Source: Streptomyces orinoci (GTDB lineage: Bacteria > Actinomycetota > Actinomycetes > Streptomycetales > Streptomycetaceae). From it: a stretch of 64,000 nt of DNA. The first letter of the stretch is position 1. Each line of letters opens with the position of its first letter. Positions 52,197 to 62,998 of this stretch are shown here, piece by piece. The translations under genes and the position numbers were made by a program. The notes under the pieces are model-generated. The model was not told the origin of the DNA, searched no databases, and saw only the letters and a list, made by a program, of their open reading frames with translations. The stretch spans positions 994,439-1,058,438 of the forward strand of contig NZ_PHNC01000031.1 of assembly GCF_003121295.1 (NCBI RefSeq), given 5' to 3'.

Positions 52197-53273
52197 ATGA
52201 ATCCGTGCGGCAACTGCCGCGCCGCCGCCGTCGGTCCGGACGGGCGCTGTGCGGCGTGCGGCGCCCAGCAGCGACCGGCGGCCGCCGCGCCGCTCATGCC
52301 CACGGCTCCGCCCCCGGCGCCGCCCGTGGCCCCGGTACCCCCGATGTCTCCCATGCCCGCGTACCCGGCGGCCGGGCCGCACCCGGACACCGCCGCGCCA
52401 TGGGGCGCCCCGCCACCGGACGGAATACCGCCCGACGGGATGCCGCTGCCCGGCGTGGACCAGCGCCGTGGCGTACGCACCGCGCTGGACGTTCTGCTGA
52501 TCGTCAGCGTGCTGGGGCTGCTGCTGATGGCCGTGGCCCGCTTCCAGCAGTACGCCGTCATCGGGGAGATCCTGGACCAGGCCCCAAGGGTCGGCGACGC
52601 CACCGCGCGGCACGCCAAGAACGCGGACGACCTCTTCCGGACCACCAACCTCCTTTACCTGGTGGTCGCTGTGGCCACCGTGGTGCTCTGGGTCATCTGG
52701 TTCCGGCGTGCCCGGCTCAACGCCGAGATATTCGCGCCCGGTTCGCACCGGTTCGGCAGTGGCTGGGCGGTGGGTTCCTGGTTCACCCCGGTGGTCAACC
52801 TCTGGTTCCCCAAGCAGATGGCCAATGACATCTACCGGGCCAGCGCCCCCGGCGGGCCGCAGAGCGCCCCCAAGGGACTGCTCAACTCCTGGTGGACCGT
52901 GTTCCTTTGCGCCTCGGTGAGCAGCACCGTACTGAGCATGTTCTACAGCGCGCTGGACGCCCGGATGCGCTACGCCCACGACCACTATGTGCCGGAGGAC
53001 TGGGAGCACGATCTGCGGCTGATGAGGGTCTTCAGCCTGCTGGACGCCTTCGCCCTGCTGCTCTACGCGGCCGCCGGGGTGCTGGCGCTGCTGGTGGTAC
53101 GGCAGTTGACCGCCCTCCAGGAGCGGCGCGCCCAACTCCCCCCGTCCCTCCCGCCCTACGGCGCAGCCCCCTACGGCGCCCCGTACGGCAGTCCCTACGG
53201 CATGCCCTACGGGCCGGGCGGGGGCCCCGGCCCGCAGGGCCCCAACCCCTATGCCCATGGCCCCGGTTACTGA
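52197..53273 (+). CDS. DUF4328 membrane protein with N-terminal zinc-ribbon-like motif
   Basis: 358 residues. The N-terminus MNPCGNCRAAAVGPDGRCAA has a CxxC...CxxC zinc-ribbon pattern, then a 60-residue Pro/Ala-rich region, about four membrane helices, and a Gly/Pro/Tyr tail (PYGAPYGSPYGMPYG). FGSGWAVGSWFTPVVNLWFP is the DUF4328 signature. Unknown function. The ECF sigma gene starts 16 bases after its stop, so the two are likely co-transcribed. Confidence 0.87.
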   Translation: MNPCGNCRAAAVGPDGRCAACGAQQRPAAAAPLMPTAPPPAPPVAPVPPMSPMPAYPAAGPHPDTAAPWGAPPPDGIPPDGMPLPGVDQRRGVRTALDVLLIVSVLGLLLMAVARFQQYAVIGEILDQAPRVGDATARHAKNADDLFRTTNLLYLVVAVATVVLWVIWFRRARLNAEIFAPGSHRFGSGWAVGSWFTPVVNLWFPKQMANDIYRASAPGGPQSAPKGLLNSWWTVFLCASVSSTVLSMFYSALDARMRYAHDHYVPEDWEHDLRLMRVFSLLDAFALLLYAAAGVLALLVVRQLTALQERRAQLPPSLPPYGAAPYGAPYGSPYGMPYGPGGGPGPQGPNPYAHGPGY

Positions 53274-53289
53274 GTCAAGAGCTCCGCAA

Positions 53290-53973
53290 GTGGCACAAGA
53301 CATGGACGCGCACGGGGATGACGCCGAGCTGACCGCCGCGATACAGGCGGCCCAGAACGGCGAGGAGACGGCCTTCCGTACCGTCTACCGGTCGGTGCAC
53401 CCCCGCCTGCTCGGCTATGTGCGCACCCTGGTCGGCGACGGTGAGGCGGAGGACGTGGCCTCCGAAGCCTGGCTGCAGATAGCCCGGGACCTCCAGCGGT
53501 TCACCGGGGACGCGGACCGGTTCCGCGGCTGGGCGGCCCGGATCGCCCGCAACCGGGCGCTGGACCACATCCGGATGCGCGGCCGCCGCCCCGCCATCGG
53601 CGCCGACGACAGCGAACTGGCCACCCGCCCGGCCGACTCGGACACCGCCGATGCGGCCCTGGAGTCCCTGGGCACCGGACGGACCATGGCCCTGATCGCC
53701 CGGCTGCCCCAGGAACAGGCGGAGGCCGTGGTGCTGCGGGTGGTGGTCGGACTGGACGCGGGCAGCGCCGCCGAGGTGCTGGGCAAGCGGCCGGGCGCGG
53801 TACGCACCGCCGCCCACCGCGGCCTGCGCAGGCTGGCGGAGATGATGACCAAGGGAACCGGGAGGGCTGCCGCGGTGAGCACCGACACCATTCCGGTTCA
53901 GCGCGACGCCCGGGACCGGGCCACCCCCACCGGTGTGACGCGTTCGCCCGCGCGGACGCAGAAGGACATGTGA
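53290..53973 (+). CDS. ECF-type RNA polymerase sigma factor
   Basis: 227 residues from GTG 53290 (ATG 53302 possible). Region 2 is at about 25-95 (HPRLLGYVRTLVGDGEAEDV, WLQIARDLQRF, RNRALDHIRMR) and region 4 at about 130-190 (LPQEQAEAVVLRVVVGLDAG, then GAVRTAAHRGLRRLAE). A 35-residue tail follows. Directs RNA polymerase to unknown promoters. The next gene, a membrane protein starting in the stop codon, is the likely partner. Confidence 0.93.
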   Translation: MAQDMDAHGDDAELTAAIQAAQNGEETAFRTVYRSVHPRLLGYVRTLVGDGEAEDVASEAWLQIARDLQRFTGDADRFRGWAARIARNRALDHIRMRGRRPAIGADDSELATRPADSDTADAALESLGTGRTMALIARLPQEQAEAVVLRVVVGLDAGSAAEVLGKRPGAVRTAAHRGLRRLAEMMTKGTGRAAAVSTDTIPVQRDARDRATPTGVTRSPARTQKDM

Positions 53974-55112
53974 TGGCGGACGACAATTCCACCTCGGTGG
54001 AGCGCGGCTGGCCGGACGAGGACAGTGCCGAACGGCTGCTCGCCGGTCAGCCCCTGGCACCCTGCCCCGCCTGTGATGGTGCCGACCGCGGCGGTGCGGC
54101 TTATGACGGTTCCGCCCTTGACGGTTCCGCCCGTGTCCGGTGCGGGTGCGTGGCCGGGGCCCTGGAGGCGGCCCTGACCGCGCTGCGCTCCCCGGCGCCC
54201 CTCCCCGACGGGCCGCTGCCCGGCGAGGAGGCCGCCCTGGCCGCCTTCCGCGCGGCACGTTCCGGACAGGCGGTATGCGAACTGCCGGAAACGGAACGGG
54301 CGATGAGCCAATCGCCGGCCGGCGAGCCGTCGGTGCCCGGACGTCCCGTAGGGGAACGCCCGGCCGGTCAGGGGCGGGCCGCCGAGGTCGCGCCCCTGGC
54401 GCCGGGCCGGCGGCCCCGGCTGCGCCGTCCGGCCCGGGTGGCCATGGTGGTGGCGGTGGCCGGATGCGCCCTCAGCGGGGTGGCGGTGGCCGCCGGAGTG
54501 GTCGATCTGCCCGCCGCCCTGGGCGGTTCCCGGCACAAGTCCCCGGCGGGCGTGGCCGTGGAGGAGCCCGACCAGACCTCGGCCGCCCCGGCCCCCCAGG
54601 AGTCCGGCGCCCACCCCGGGGGCACCCCCCACGGGACCGCGCGCCCGGACCGTCCGTCCCCCGGCCGGAACCGGCCGTCCACCGGCTCGTCCGGCACCCC
54701 CGGCGACCGGTCCGCCGGGCCGTCCGCCGGCCCCTCGGCGACCCCGCCCCGCCAGGACGGCCAGGACCAGCCCGCCCCGGACTCCCAGCCCACCCGGATC
54801 CCGCACGACTGGCTGGTCCGGGTGTGCCGGGACTACCTGGTGCCGGGCAATCTGCTGGGCAGGAACGACCCGGCCCTGCGCGCCCTGGAGCGCACCGCGG
54901 GCGGCACCGACCGGGTGCGCGGCTACTGCCAGGACCTGCTGCGTGGCGAGCCCTCCGGCGACCAGGGCTCGCAGGGCCAGAACTCCCAGGGGCAGGACTC
55001 CCAGGGGCAGAGCTCCCAGGGCCAGGACAACTCCGTCCTGCCCCGGGCCGGAGGCCTGCTGGGGCTGCCCGCGCAACAGGGTGTGACACATTCCGGCGGG
55101 TTGACGCTGTAG
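53973..55112 (+). CDS. Single-pass membrane protein linked to the ECF sigma gene
   Basis: 379 residues. The N-terminal cytosolic part (about 1-150) has Cys clusters CPACDG and RCGCVAG. One membrane helix follows (about 153-180, VAMVVAVAGCALSGVAVAAG). The outer part is a long Pro/Ser/Gly region, a short conserved-looking segment with two Cys (WLVRVCRDYL, GYCQDLLRG), and a repeat tail SQGQ(N/D/S) x4. Layout (TGATG overlap, cytosolic N, extracytoplasmic C) fits a membrane anti-sigma or sensor, but the usual HxxxCxxC anti-sigma motif is absent. GTG 53970 is an alternative start. Confidence 0.8.
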   Translation: MADDNSTSVERGWPDEDSAERLLAGQPLAPCPACDGADRGGAAYDGSALDGSARVRCGCVAGALEAALTALRSPAPLPDGPLPGEEAALAAFRAARSGQAVCELPETERAMSQSPAGEPSVPGRPVGERPAGQGRAAEVAPLAPGRRPRLRRPARVAMVVAVAGCALSGVAVAAGVVDLPAALGGSRHKSPAGVAVEEPDQTSAAPAPQESGAHPGGTPHGTARPDRPSPGRNRPSTGSSGTPGDRSAGPSAGPSATPPRQDGQDQPAPDSQPTRIPHDWLVRVCRDYLVPGNLLGRNDPALRALERTAGGTDRVRGYCQDLLRGEPSGDQGSQGQNSQGQDSQGQSSQGQDNSVLPRAGGLLGLPAQQGVTHSGGLTL

Positions 55113-55180
55113 TACATGAGGCCGACTGGTCATCGGCCGAGCGAGAGCCGCCGCTCCCCCCTGCGGGCGGCTCCGCCCCA

Positions 55181-55221
55181 CGGCGCGGGCAGGAACGACT
55201 CCCCCCCTCCTGCCCGCGCCG
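55181..55221 (+). terminator. Terminator after the DUF4328-sigma-membrane protein unit
   Basis: Perfect 14-bp arms 55181-55194 (CGGCGCGGGCAGGA) and 55208-55221, loop 13 nt, then TCTGCTTTC. It lies 68 bases after the stop of the membrane protein. Confidence 0.8.
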
Positions 55222-55329
55222 TCTGCTTTCCCGCCCGGCGGCCCATGGCCTGCGCGTCCCCTGACAGCCCACGGCGGCCGTCGCTACAGTCCGGTGGCCT
55301 GGACTGCGGCAGACGGGAGGCGCGAACCC

Positions 55330-56928
<1,599 letters not shown>

Positions 56929-57016
56929 ACCCACCGGGACCCTCTGACTTCCACCGAGAACCTTGGACTTCCGCCACCCCGTGACGGCGGTCTGCCCCGT
57001 TTGCGAAAATAACCGG

Positions 57017-57238
57017 ATGTCGTCTTCGCCGCGCCGCGCCTGCCCCGTCTGCTCCCGGGAGATCGCCGTCGTCGGCGGCCGCTACGCCCGTCATGATCCG
57101 CCCGGCCGCCGCTCCGCCTTCTCCTATGAGCTGGTCTCCTGCCCCGGCTCCCGGCGCTCCGCGCCACTGCTGGCGACGGCCCCCCGGCTGTTCGACCCCG
57201 AGGAGCCGCCGATGGAAGGCCAGGGCCAGCTGTTCTGA
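57017..57238 (+). CDS. Small zinc-ribbon-like protein (73 aa)
   Basis: Starts MSSSPRRACPVCSREIAVVG and has a later Cys in ELVSCPGSRR; CPVC may form half of a zinc site. The end is acidic with EEPPMEGQGQLF. No clear Shine-Dalgarno, so possibly leaderless. It lies 88 bases after the mutase gene and is convergent with the secreted peptidase. Unknown function; small size makes it moderately uncertain. Confidence 0.6.
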   Translation: MSSSPRRACPVCSREIAVVGGRYARHDPPGRRSAFSYELVSCPGSRRSAPLLATAPRLFDPEEPPMEGQGQLF

Positions 57239-57260
57239 CCCCCTGTCCCCGCCCTCCCCG

Positions 57261-58709
57261 CTACCTCTTGCAGATCAGATCGTGGCCCGGACGCCGGCCC
57301 TCGGTCAGGAAGGCGGTGACCGCCGCGTCCCCACAGGCATTGCCATTGGCCAGATAGGCGCCGTGCCCGCCGGAGTCCACGCTCACCAGCCGGGCCCGCT
57401 TGCCGAACGCCTCCCGCATCCGCAGCGCATAGCGGTAAGGGGTCGCCGGATCACGGAGGTTCTGGACCATCAGCACATTGGCGGGGCCATGGCCATCGAT
57501 GCGCACCGGCCGGTCCGCAGGCGCGTTCTTCCAGAAGGCACAGGGCGTGATGTTCGCCGGCATCCCATTGGTCAGCGGATACCGGACGCGGTCGGTGGCC
57601 ACGGCCCGCGCGTAACCGGCGACCTCGCCCGGCCAGCGGGCGTCATTGCAGATGGTCGCCACCATCACGGCCGCCTCCTGGTCGGAGGCGGCGGGCGACG
57701 GCAGCGGCCTGCCCGCCTGCGCGGCCCGGATGGCATCCCCCAGGGCCTGGAAGGAGCCGTCCGAATACAGGCTCATCTGGAGCGTGTTGCGCAACTCATT
57801 GCCCTGGCCGCCGGGTTGCCGGTCCAGCCGCGCGGCCAGTGCCAGGAACATCGGCCGGACATCCTGCGGCCGCTTGGCCAGACCATGCGCGGCGGCCCAC
57901 TTGGCGAAGTCGGGGAACCGGTCCTCCGCACCCTTGGCCATATGGGCCAGCCAGCCGCGCGCCACCAGGGCGGGGTCGGGGTCGTCATTGCTGTCCAGCA
58001 CCCAGCGGTCGGTGTGCTGCGGATACTGCTGGGCGTACCAGGCCCCTACATAAGTCCCGTAGGAGCGGCCCCAGGCGGAGAGCTTGCGTTCGCCGAGCGC
58101 CTGCCGCAGTTGGTCGATGTCCCTTACCTCGTTGGCCGTGGACAGCGAGCGGAGCAGCGGGCCGCCGTTGCGGTCACAGGCCGCGGCGATGCGGCGGGAG
58201 CGGGCGACGTTCTCGCCGATGTCGCCGCCCGGCCCCGGCCAGCCGCGCAGCTTGGCCAGTTTCCGGTCGTCCGGGTCGAGTTGGCAGCTCGTCGGGGTGC
58301 TGCCGCCGACGCCGCGCGGGTCGAAGGCGACGATGTCATAAGCGCCCTTGGTCGCCGCCCGTACTCGCTCGCCCTCGGCGGCCAGCATCTGCTTCCCCGC
58401 GCCGCCGGGCCCTCCGGCGATCAGCAGCAGGGTGCCGCGCCGGGCTTCGGGGTGGTCGCTGCGCAGCCGGTAGACGGCGAGGCGGGTGTGCGGGCCGTCC
58501 GGTTCGCGGTAGTCGAGCGGTACGGACAGCTCCGCGCACTCCCGGCCCGGCGCGTCCGCGCACGTCTGCCAGCCAAGGGTGCCGTGCGGCTGCGCTTGCG
58601 CCGGCGCCGGAGCGGCGATGGCGGTCCCCGCCAGGACGGCGGAGCCGAGCGCCATGAGCAGGGCGCGTCTGCGCCGGGTGTTCCTGCGGTGCGGGTTGCC
58701 GAATGTCAT
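57261..58709 (-). CDS. Secreted alpha/beta hydrolase, tripeptidyl aminopeptidase type
   Basis: 482 residues with a Tat-like N-terminus (RRNTRRRRALLMALG) and signal cleavage near AQAQ. It shows the S33 peptidase pattern of Streptomyces tripeptidyl aminopeptidases (SlpD/E-like): LLLIAGGPGGAGKQ, AFDPRGVGGSTP, the nucleophile in GRSYGTYVG, NLRDPATPYRYALRM with the acid, and the base His in DSGGHGAYL. Cleaves N-terminal peptides outside the cell. Two Cys pairs (TCADAPGRECAEL; CNDAR..CAFW) suggest disulfides. Confidence 0.9.
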   Translation of the reverse strand: MTFGNPHRRNTRRRRALLMALGSAVLAGTAIAAPAPAQAQPHGTLGWQTCADAPGRECAELSVPLDYREPDGPHTRLAVYRLRSDHPEARRGTLLLIAGGPGGAGKQMLAAEGERVRAATKGAYDIVAFDPRGVGGSTPTSCQLDPDDRKLAKLRGWPGPGGDIGENVARSRRIAAACDRNGGPLLRSLSTANEVRDIDQLRQALGERKLSAWGRSYGTYVGAWYAQQYPQHTDRWVLDSNDDPDPALVARGWLAHMAKGAEDRFPDFAKWAAAHGLAKRPQDVRPMFLALAARLDRQPGGQGNELRNTLQMSLYSDGSFQALGDAIRAAQAGRPLPSPAASDQEAAVMVATICNDARWPGEVAGYARAVATDRVRYPLTNGMPANITPCAFWKNAPADRPVRIDGHGPANVLMVQNLRDPATPYRYALRMREAFGKRARLVSVDSGGHGAYLANGNACGDAAVTAFLTEGRRPGHDLICKR

Positions 58710-58797
58710 GGGGTACAGGGTTGTTGATGTGCCGGGCGTGGTCCCATCCGGGCAGCTGGTGGGTGCGGATGGGGCTAACCCCCGGGCCCGGGGAGGG

Positions 58798-58817
58798 CCG
58801 CGCCTGCGGCGCGGTTT
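58798..58817. terminator. Short GC hairpin between minus-strand genes
   Basis: CCGCGCC-TGC-GGCGCGG (58798-58814) followed by TTT on the plus strand. It lies in the 159-bp gap after the DUF1266 gene (minus strand) and before the peptidase gene, where it could end the DUF1266 transcript. Confidence 0.5.
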
Positions 58818-58868
58818 CCGCCGACCCGCCCGCCCGTTACCCGGCAAGTGGCTCCTGACGGTGCCGCG

Positions 58869-60116
58869 CTACTTCCATGGAATGGTGAGCCAAGGGCTCT
58901 GCGGATCGCTCATCAGCAGCCGGTGCGCTTCCAGTACGCCCTGGTACCAGTTGCCGAACTCCTCGTCGTCGAAGTGCAGACAGCGGCCGAGGATGTAGCC
59001 CGCGGAGAAGTCCGCCCAGGAGTGGTACTCGGTCTTGCTGACCGTTCCGGTCCGGACCACCGCCGACTCCGCCTCGGCCAGGTCGCAGAACCGGGCCCCC
59101 AGGCCCCAGCGGGCCATCTTGGAAGCCCGCCCGTAGTCCCAGGAGAGCACGGAGCGGACCTGTTTGCCCTCCGGCAGCAGGCCGTCGGCGCGGAAGCGGG
59201 ACTCATAGCGTGCGATGCGTCCGATGAGCCGCTGAACCCGGCCCACTTCGGCGTCGATGTCCTTGCAGCGGGCGAATGTCCCGCCCTCCGCGGCATTGTG
59301 GCGGATCACGCGCCCGGTGGCCTCCCGCCAGTGCGCGAGTTCCACCGGGCCGCCGTACTCGCGAGCGAGCGCCCGGCGCACCCTCAGCACAAACTCCCAG
59401 GTACCGCCGCCCGAGTAATCGGCCCGCAGCAGCTTCTCCTGAGTGGAGAGCCATTCCTCACGGGTGGTGATTCCCCACCATTCCCGCAGGCGCTCCCGTT
59501 CCGAGGTGAAGCCGCAGCCGTGCCAGGCCATGTTGTTCCACAGCGAACCGTTCTGCACGCACAACAGCGCGCCGCAGGCCAGGCCGTGGGCGACCGGGCC
59601 GTCCACGGGCGCACCCACCCGCAGGGTGTTGAGGGTCATCCGGCGGTGCGTCGGCGTTCCCTGGAAGCGCTGCTGCCATACGGCCCGGTGGCCCGGGGAG
59701 GCGGGAAAGAACGCCTCGCACGGTGTACCGGGGTTGACCGCCAGCCAGGGAACCGTCGGATCGGGCCAGCGCTCGGCGACTTCGCTCAGCCGCCGACTGT
59801 AGTAGACCGGGTCGGCGGTGGGGGCGGGCAGCATGCCCGGGGTGTGGAAGACATAGCCGTGCCCCCTCACCTGGGGCAGCGGATAGGACCTCCAGCTGGG
59901 CCGGTCCGGAGCGGTCTCGGCGTTGCCCCGGGAGACCGCGAAATAGAGGTGGGTCCCGGCCAGAAGACGGAGGTAACCGTCCCAGTCCCCCCGCCACTTC
60001 GCCTCGTACAGCCCCCGCTCCACCTCGGTCGGCGCCTGCCAGGCGGGCGGGACGGCCGGTGGGGCCGGCGGTGCCGGCGGGGCGGCGATCGGCTCGGGCC
60101 GCTTCCAGATTGCCAT
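58869..60116 (-). CDS. DUF1266 family protein
   Basis: 415 residues. After a Pro/Ala-rich start (about 1-28) the rest is soluble and Trp/Arg rich. The C-terminal 190 residues carry the DUF1266 pattern: LREWWGITTREEWLS, VRSVLSWDYGRASKMARWGL, GARFCDLAEAES, then DFSAGYILGRCLHFDDEEF. The first half (YLRLLAGTHLYFAVSRG, RMTLNTLRVGAPV) resembles SseB-type domains that often accompany DUF1266 or secretion-related proteins; I am less sure of that. ATG 60116 is used. It is divergent from the amidase gene. Confidence 0.85.
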   Translation of the reverse strand: MAIWKRPEPIAAPPAPPAPPAVPPAWQAPTEVERGLYEAKWRGDWDGYLRLLAGTHLYFAVSRGNAETAPDRPSWRSYPLPQVRGHGYVFHTPGMLPAPTADPVYYSRRLSEVAERWPDPTVPWLAVNPGTPCEAFFPASPGHRAVWQQRFQGTPTHRRMTLNTLRVGAPVDGPVAHGLACGALLCVQNGSLWNNMAWHGCGFTSERERLREWWGITTREEWLSTQEKLLRADYSGGGTWEFVLRVRRALAREYGGPVELAHWREATGRVIRHNAAEGGTFARCKDIDAEVGRVQRLIGRIARYESRFRADGLLPEGKQVRSVLSWDYGRASKMARWGLGARFCDLAEAESAVVRTGTVSKTEYHSWADFSAGYILGRCLHFDDEEFGNWYQGVLEAHRLLMSDPQSPWLTIPWK

Positions 60117-60191
60117 GAGCGTGCACTGTACAGACAGCTGTCCAGCGGCAAGAGTCGGAGGGTATGCGACGGGGCGCCGGAGGAGGATCGC

Positions 60192-61604
60192 ATGACAGGA
60201 CTGACGGCCCAGGAAGCCGGCGGGGTGGCCCGCCTGGTGGCGGAGCTGGCCGAAGGCCGGGTCACCGCCCAGGAGTTGACCGAGCGTTCGCTGCGGCGCA
60301 TCGAGGCCACCCAGGGCACCCTCAACGCCTTCCGCCGGATACGCGCCGAGGCCGCCCTGCGGGAGGCCGCGGAGGCCGACCGGCGGCTGGCGGCGGGGGA
60401 GCGGGCGCCGCTGCTGGGCGTGCCGGTGGCGGTGAAGGACGACATGGACGTGGCCGGCGAGCCCACCGGGTTCGGGTGCCCGGGGGAGTTCCCGCCCAAG
60501 CGGGCGGACAGTGAGGCGGTGCGCCGGCTGCGGGCCGCCGGAGCGGTGATCGTCGGCAAGACCAACACCCCCGAGGTGGGCCAGTGGCCGGTCACCGAGG
60601 GGCCCGCCTTCGGCGTCACCCGCAATCCCTGGAACCCGGCCCACTCGCCGGGCGGTTCCTCCGGCGGCGCCGCCGCGGCCGTGGCGGCGGGCCTGGTGCC
60701 GCTGGCGCTGGGATCGGACGGCGCCGGATCGGTGCGCATCCCCGCCGCCTGGACCCATCTGGTGGGGATCAAGCCACAGCGGGGGCGGATCTCCTGCTGG
60801 CCGGAGGCGGAGACCTTCCGCGGCATCGTCTGCTACGGCCCGCTGGCCCGTACCGTCGAGGACGCGGCGCTGCTGCTGGAGGCGGTCAGCGGAGCGCACC
60901 CCCGGGACCGGCACCGCCCGCCCGCCATCAGGGCGTTGGCCGCCGCACGCCGGGAACCCAGGCGGCTGCGTATCGCCCTGTCCTTCCGCCCCGCCTTCGC
61001 CGCCGTACGGCACCGGCTGGACCCGGGGGTGCGGGCGGCCGTGGAGCGCACCGCGGAGCGGCTGGCGGCGCTGGGCCATGAGGTGGTGGCGGAGGATCCG
61101 CGCTATGGACAGATCGGACTGGCCTTCCTGCCGCGGTCGATGACCGGCATCCGGGCCTGGTCCCGGCGGGTCCCCGACCGGTCCGCACTGGACGCCCGCA
61201 CCCGGGGCAATGCCCTGGCCGGACTGGTGCTGGGCGGCGGGGTGCTGGCCGCCGCGCGGGCCGCCGAGGGGCCGCTGCGGCAGCGGGTGGGCGAGCTGTT
61301 CGGCCGGTTCGATGTGGTGCTGACGCCGACCACGGCGGTGCCCCCGCTGCGCACCGGGGCGCTGGAGGGGCTGTCCGGGCGGGCCACCAACTCCCTGATG
61401 AGCGCGGCCTGTCCCTATGCCTGGCCATGGAATGTGCTGGGCTGGCCGGCCATGAGCGTACCCGCCGGGTTCATCGACGGACTCCCGGTGGGCGCCCAGC
61501 TGCTCGGCCCGGCCGCCAGTGAGCCGCTGCTGATCTCACTGGCCGCCCAACTGGAGGCGGACCAGCGCTGGTTCGAGCGGTGGCCGCCCAACCGGCCGGA
61601 GTGA
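60192..61604 (+). CDS. Amidase-signature family hydrolase
   Basis: 470 residues. The Ser-cisSer-Lys triad is visible: Lys82 in VAVKDDMDVAG, the SPGGSSGGAAAAVAAG signature (Ser156/157), and Ser180 in GSDGAGSVRIPAA. It hydrolyses an amide of unknown type. It is not evidently a GatA, since gatB and gatC are absent and the C-terminal half differs. ATG 60192 has a perfect AGGAGG 5 bases upstream. It is convergent with gntR at 9 bases. Confidence 0.92.
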   Translation: MTGLTAQEAGGVARLVAELAEGRVTAQELTERSLRRIEATQGTLNAFRRIRAEAALREAAEADRRLAAGERAPLLGVPVAVKDDMDVAGEPTGFGCPGEFPPKRADSEAVRRLRAAGAVIVGKTNTPEVGQWPVTEGPAFGVTRNPWNPAHSPGGSSGGAAAAVAAGLVPLALGSDGAGSVRIPAAWTHLVGIKPQRGRISCWPEAETFRGIVCYGPLARTVEDAALLLEAVSGAHPRDRHRPPAIRALAAARREPRRLRIALSFRPAFAAVRHRLDPGVRAAVERTAERLAALGHEVVAEDPRYGQIGLAFLPRSMTGIRAWSRRVPDRSALDARTRGNALAGLVLGGGVLAAARAAEGPLRQRVGELFGRFDVVLTPTTAVPPLRTGALEGLSGRATNSLMSAACPYAWPWNVLGWPAMSVPAGFIDGLPVGAQLLGPAASEPLLISLAAQLEADQRWFERWPPNRPE

Positions 61605-61612
61605 CACGGCGG

Positions 61613-62314
61613 TTACGGCGCCAGGATGTCCAGCTCCGCCATCGCCCCGGTGGCGATCCGGCGGGTCAGCTCCTCGGCGCGGGCCGCGTCGTGTTCGCGT
61701 ACCGCCTCGGCGACCCGGACATGCAGGGTGACGGCGGCGGGGTCCGGGTCGGCGAACATCACCTGGTGCCGGGTGCGCCCGGTGAGCACCGCCTCCACCA
61801 CATCGCCGAGCCGGGCGAACATCTCATTGCCGGAGGCGCGCAGCACGGTGCGGTGGAAGGCGACGTCATGGCCCAGGTACGCCTCCAGCTGTCCGCCCCG
61901 CGAGGTGGCCACCATCCCCAGGGCGTGCTCGGTGAGTTCGGCGCACTGCGCGGGGGTGGCCTGCCGGGCGGCCAGCCCGGCCGCCACCGGTTCCACGGCC
62001 AGCCGCAGCACGGTCAGCGAACGCAGCTGGCGGGGACGGTCGCTGCCGGCCAGCCGCCAGCGGATGACCCGGGGGTCGTAGACGTTCCACTCCTCGGCGG
62101 GCAGCACGGTCACCCCGACCCGGCGGCGGGAGGCCACCAGGTGCATGGACTCCAGGACGCGTATCACCTCGCGGATCACGGTGCGGGACACCTCGAAGCG
62201 CTGCTCCAGCTCCTCGGTGCGCAGCACGCTCCCCGGGGGGTGCTCACCACTGGTGATCGCGGGTCCGAGGGATTCCAGCACGCGGGCGTGCGGCCCCTGC
62301 CCCTGGTTTTCCAT
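61613..62314 (-). CDS. gntR: GntR/FadR-subfamily regulator of gluconate genes
   Basis: 233 residues: a winged HTH at about 15-75 (GSVLRTEELEQRFEVSRTVI) and an all-helical FCD effector domain from about 90 with conserved His and Asp (EAYLGHDVAFHRTVLRASGN) that can bind a metal-carboxylate. It is divergent from gntK-gntP, so it is the likely gluconate-responsive repressor, as in known gnt loci. The name follows context. Confidence 0.88.
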   Translation of the reverse strand: MENQGQGPHARVLESLGPAITSGEHPPGSVLRTEELEQRFEVSRTVIREVIRVLESMHLVASRRRVGVTVLPAEEWNVYDPRVIRWRLAGSDRPRQLRSLTVLRLAVEPVAAGLAARQATPAQCAELTEHALGMVATSRGGQLEAYLGHDVAFHRTVLRASGNEMFARLGDVVEAVLTGRTRHQVMFADPDPAAVTLHVRVAEAVREHDAARAEELTRRIATGAMAELDILAP

Positions 62315-62346
62315 GGCCTCAGCCTAAGGGGCGGCGGCCACGGCAA

Positions 62347-62388
62347 TTAAGTATGACGTTTAAGTCACAGGGGCTTGAATAAGTCGTA
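62347..62388. promoter_or_regulatory. Putative GntR operator region
   Basis: AT-richer island in the 145-bp gntR-gntK gap. TTAAGT occurs at 62347 and 62360; TAAGT recurs at 62380. TGACGTTTAAGTCA (62354-62367) is an imperfect dyad with perfect TGAC/GTCA ends. It is suited to control both divergent genes; no promoter hexamers are certain. Confidence 0.5.
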
Positions 62389-62459
62389 CCCAATGGGTTT
62401 CAGTGGGTCGGCGGGTCCGGCGTCGAGGGCGACGCCGGTGTCAGACAGCGAGGTATCCG

Positions 62460-62963
62460 ATGAGCAGCCGTCCGGTCGTGGTGGTCATGGGCGTCGCCGG
62501 TACGGGCAAGACCACGGTCGGCCCGCTGGTGGCCGAGGCGCTGGGCGTGCCCTATGCCGAGGGCGACGACTTCCACCCCCCGGCCAATATCGCCAAGATG
62601 ACGGCCGGCATCCCGCTGGACGACGCCGACCGGGCCCCCTGGCTGGACGCGGTGGGCGCCTGGGCACGCGGCCGTGGCGGCCGGGGTGGTGTGGTCAGCT
62701 GCTCCGCGCTCAAGCGCGCCTACCGCGACCGGCTGCGCGCCGCCGCCCCCGGCATTGTCTTTCTCCACCTCACCGGGGAACGGCAGTTGATCGCCGGCCG
62801 GATGGCGGCCCGGACCGGCCACTTTATGACCACCCGCCTGCTGGACTCCCAATTCGCCACCCTGGAACCGCTCCAGGCCGATGAAGCGGGCGTCGTCGTG
62901 GACATCACCCCCGAGGCCGCCGTCATCGCCGAACGGGCAGCCGCCGCCCTGCGCCGGCTGTAG
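62460..62963 (+). CDS. gntK: Gluconokinase
   Basis: 167 residues of the thermoresistant gluconokinase family. The P-loop is GVAGTGKT (residues 11-18), then AEGDDFHPPANIAKMTAGIP with the gluconate-binding Asp/His, and CSALKRAYRDRLR. Phosphorylates gluconate to 6-phosphogluconate with ATP, feeding the pentose phosphate pathway. ATG 62460 has GCGAGG upstream. The transporter gene starts 35 bases downstream. Confidence 0.95.
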   Translation: MSSRPVVVVMGVAGTGKTTVGPLVAEALGVPYAEGDDFHPPANIAKMTAGIPLDDADRAPWLDAVGAWARGRGGRGGVVSCSALKRAYRDRLRAAAPGIVFLHLTGERQLIAGRMAARTGHFMTTRLLDSQFATLEPLQADEAGVVVDITPEAAVIAERAAAALRRL

Positions 62964-62998
62964 GCCGCACCCCCCAACTCCCTTACCTAGGAAGCCCC

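Noticed and set aside
58848..60191. In-frame upstream extension of the amidase covering the DUF1266 gene
   Set aside because: The amidase has a perfect AGGAGG and family-typical N-terminus at 60192; the extension is antisense of DUF1266.
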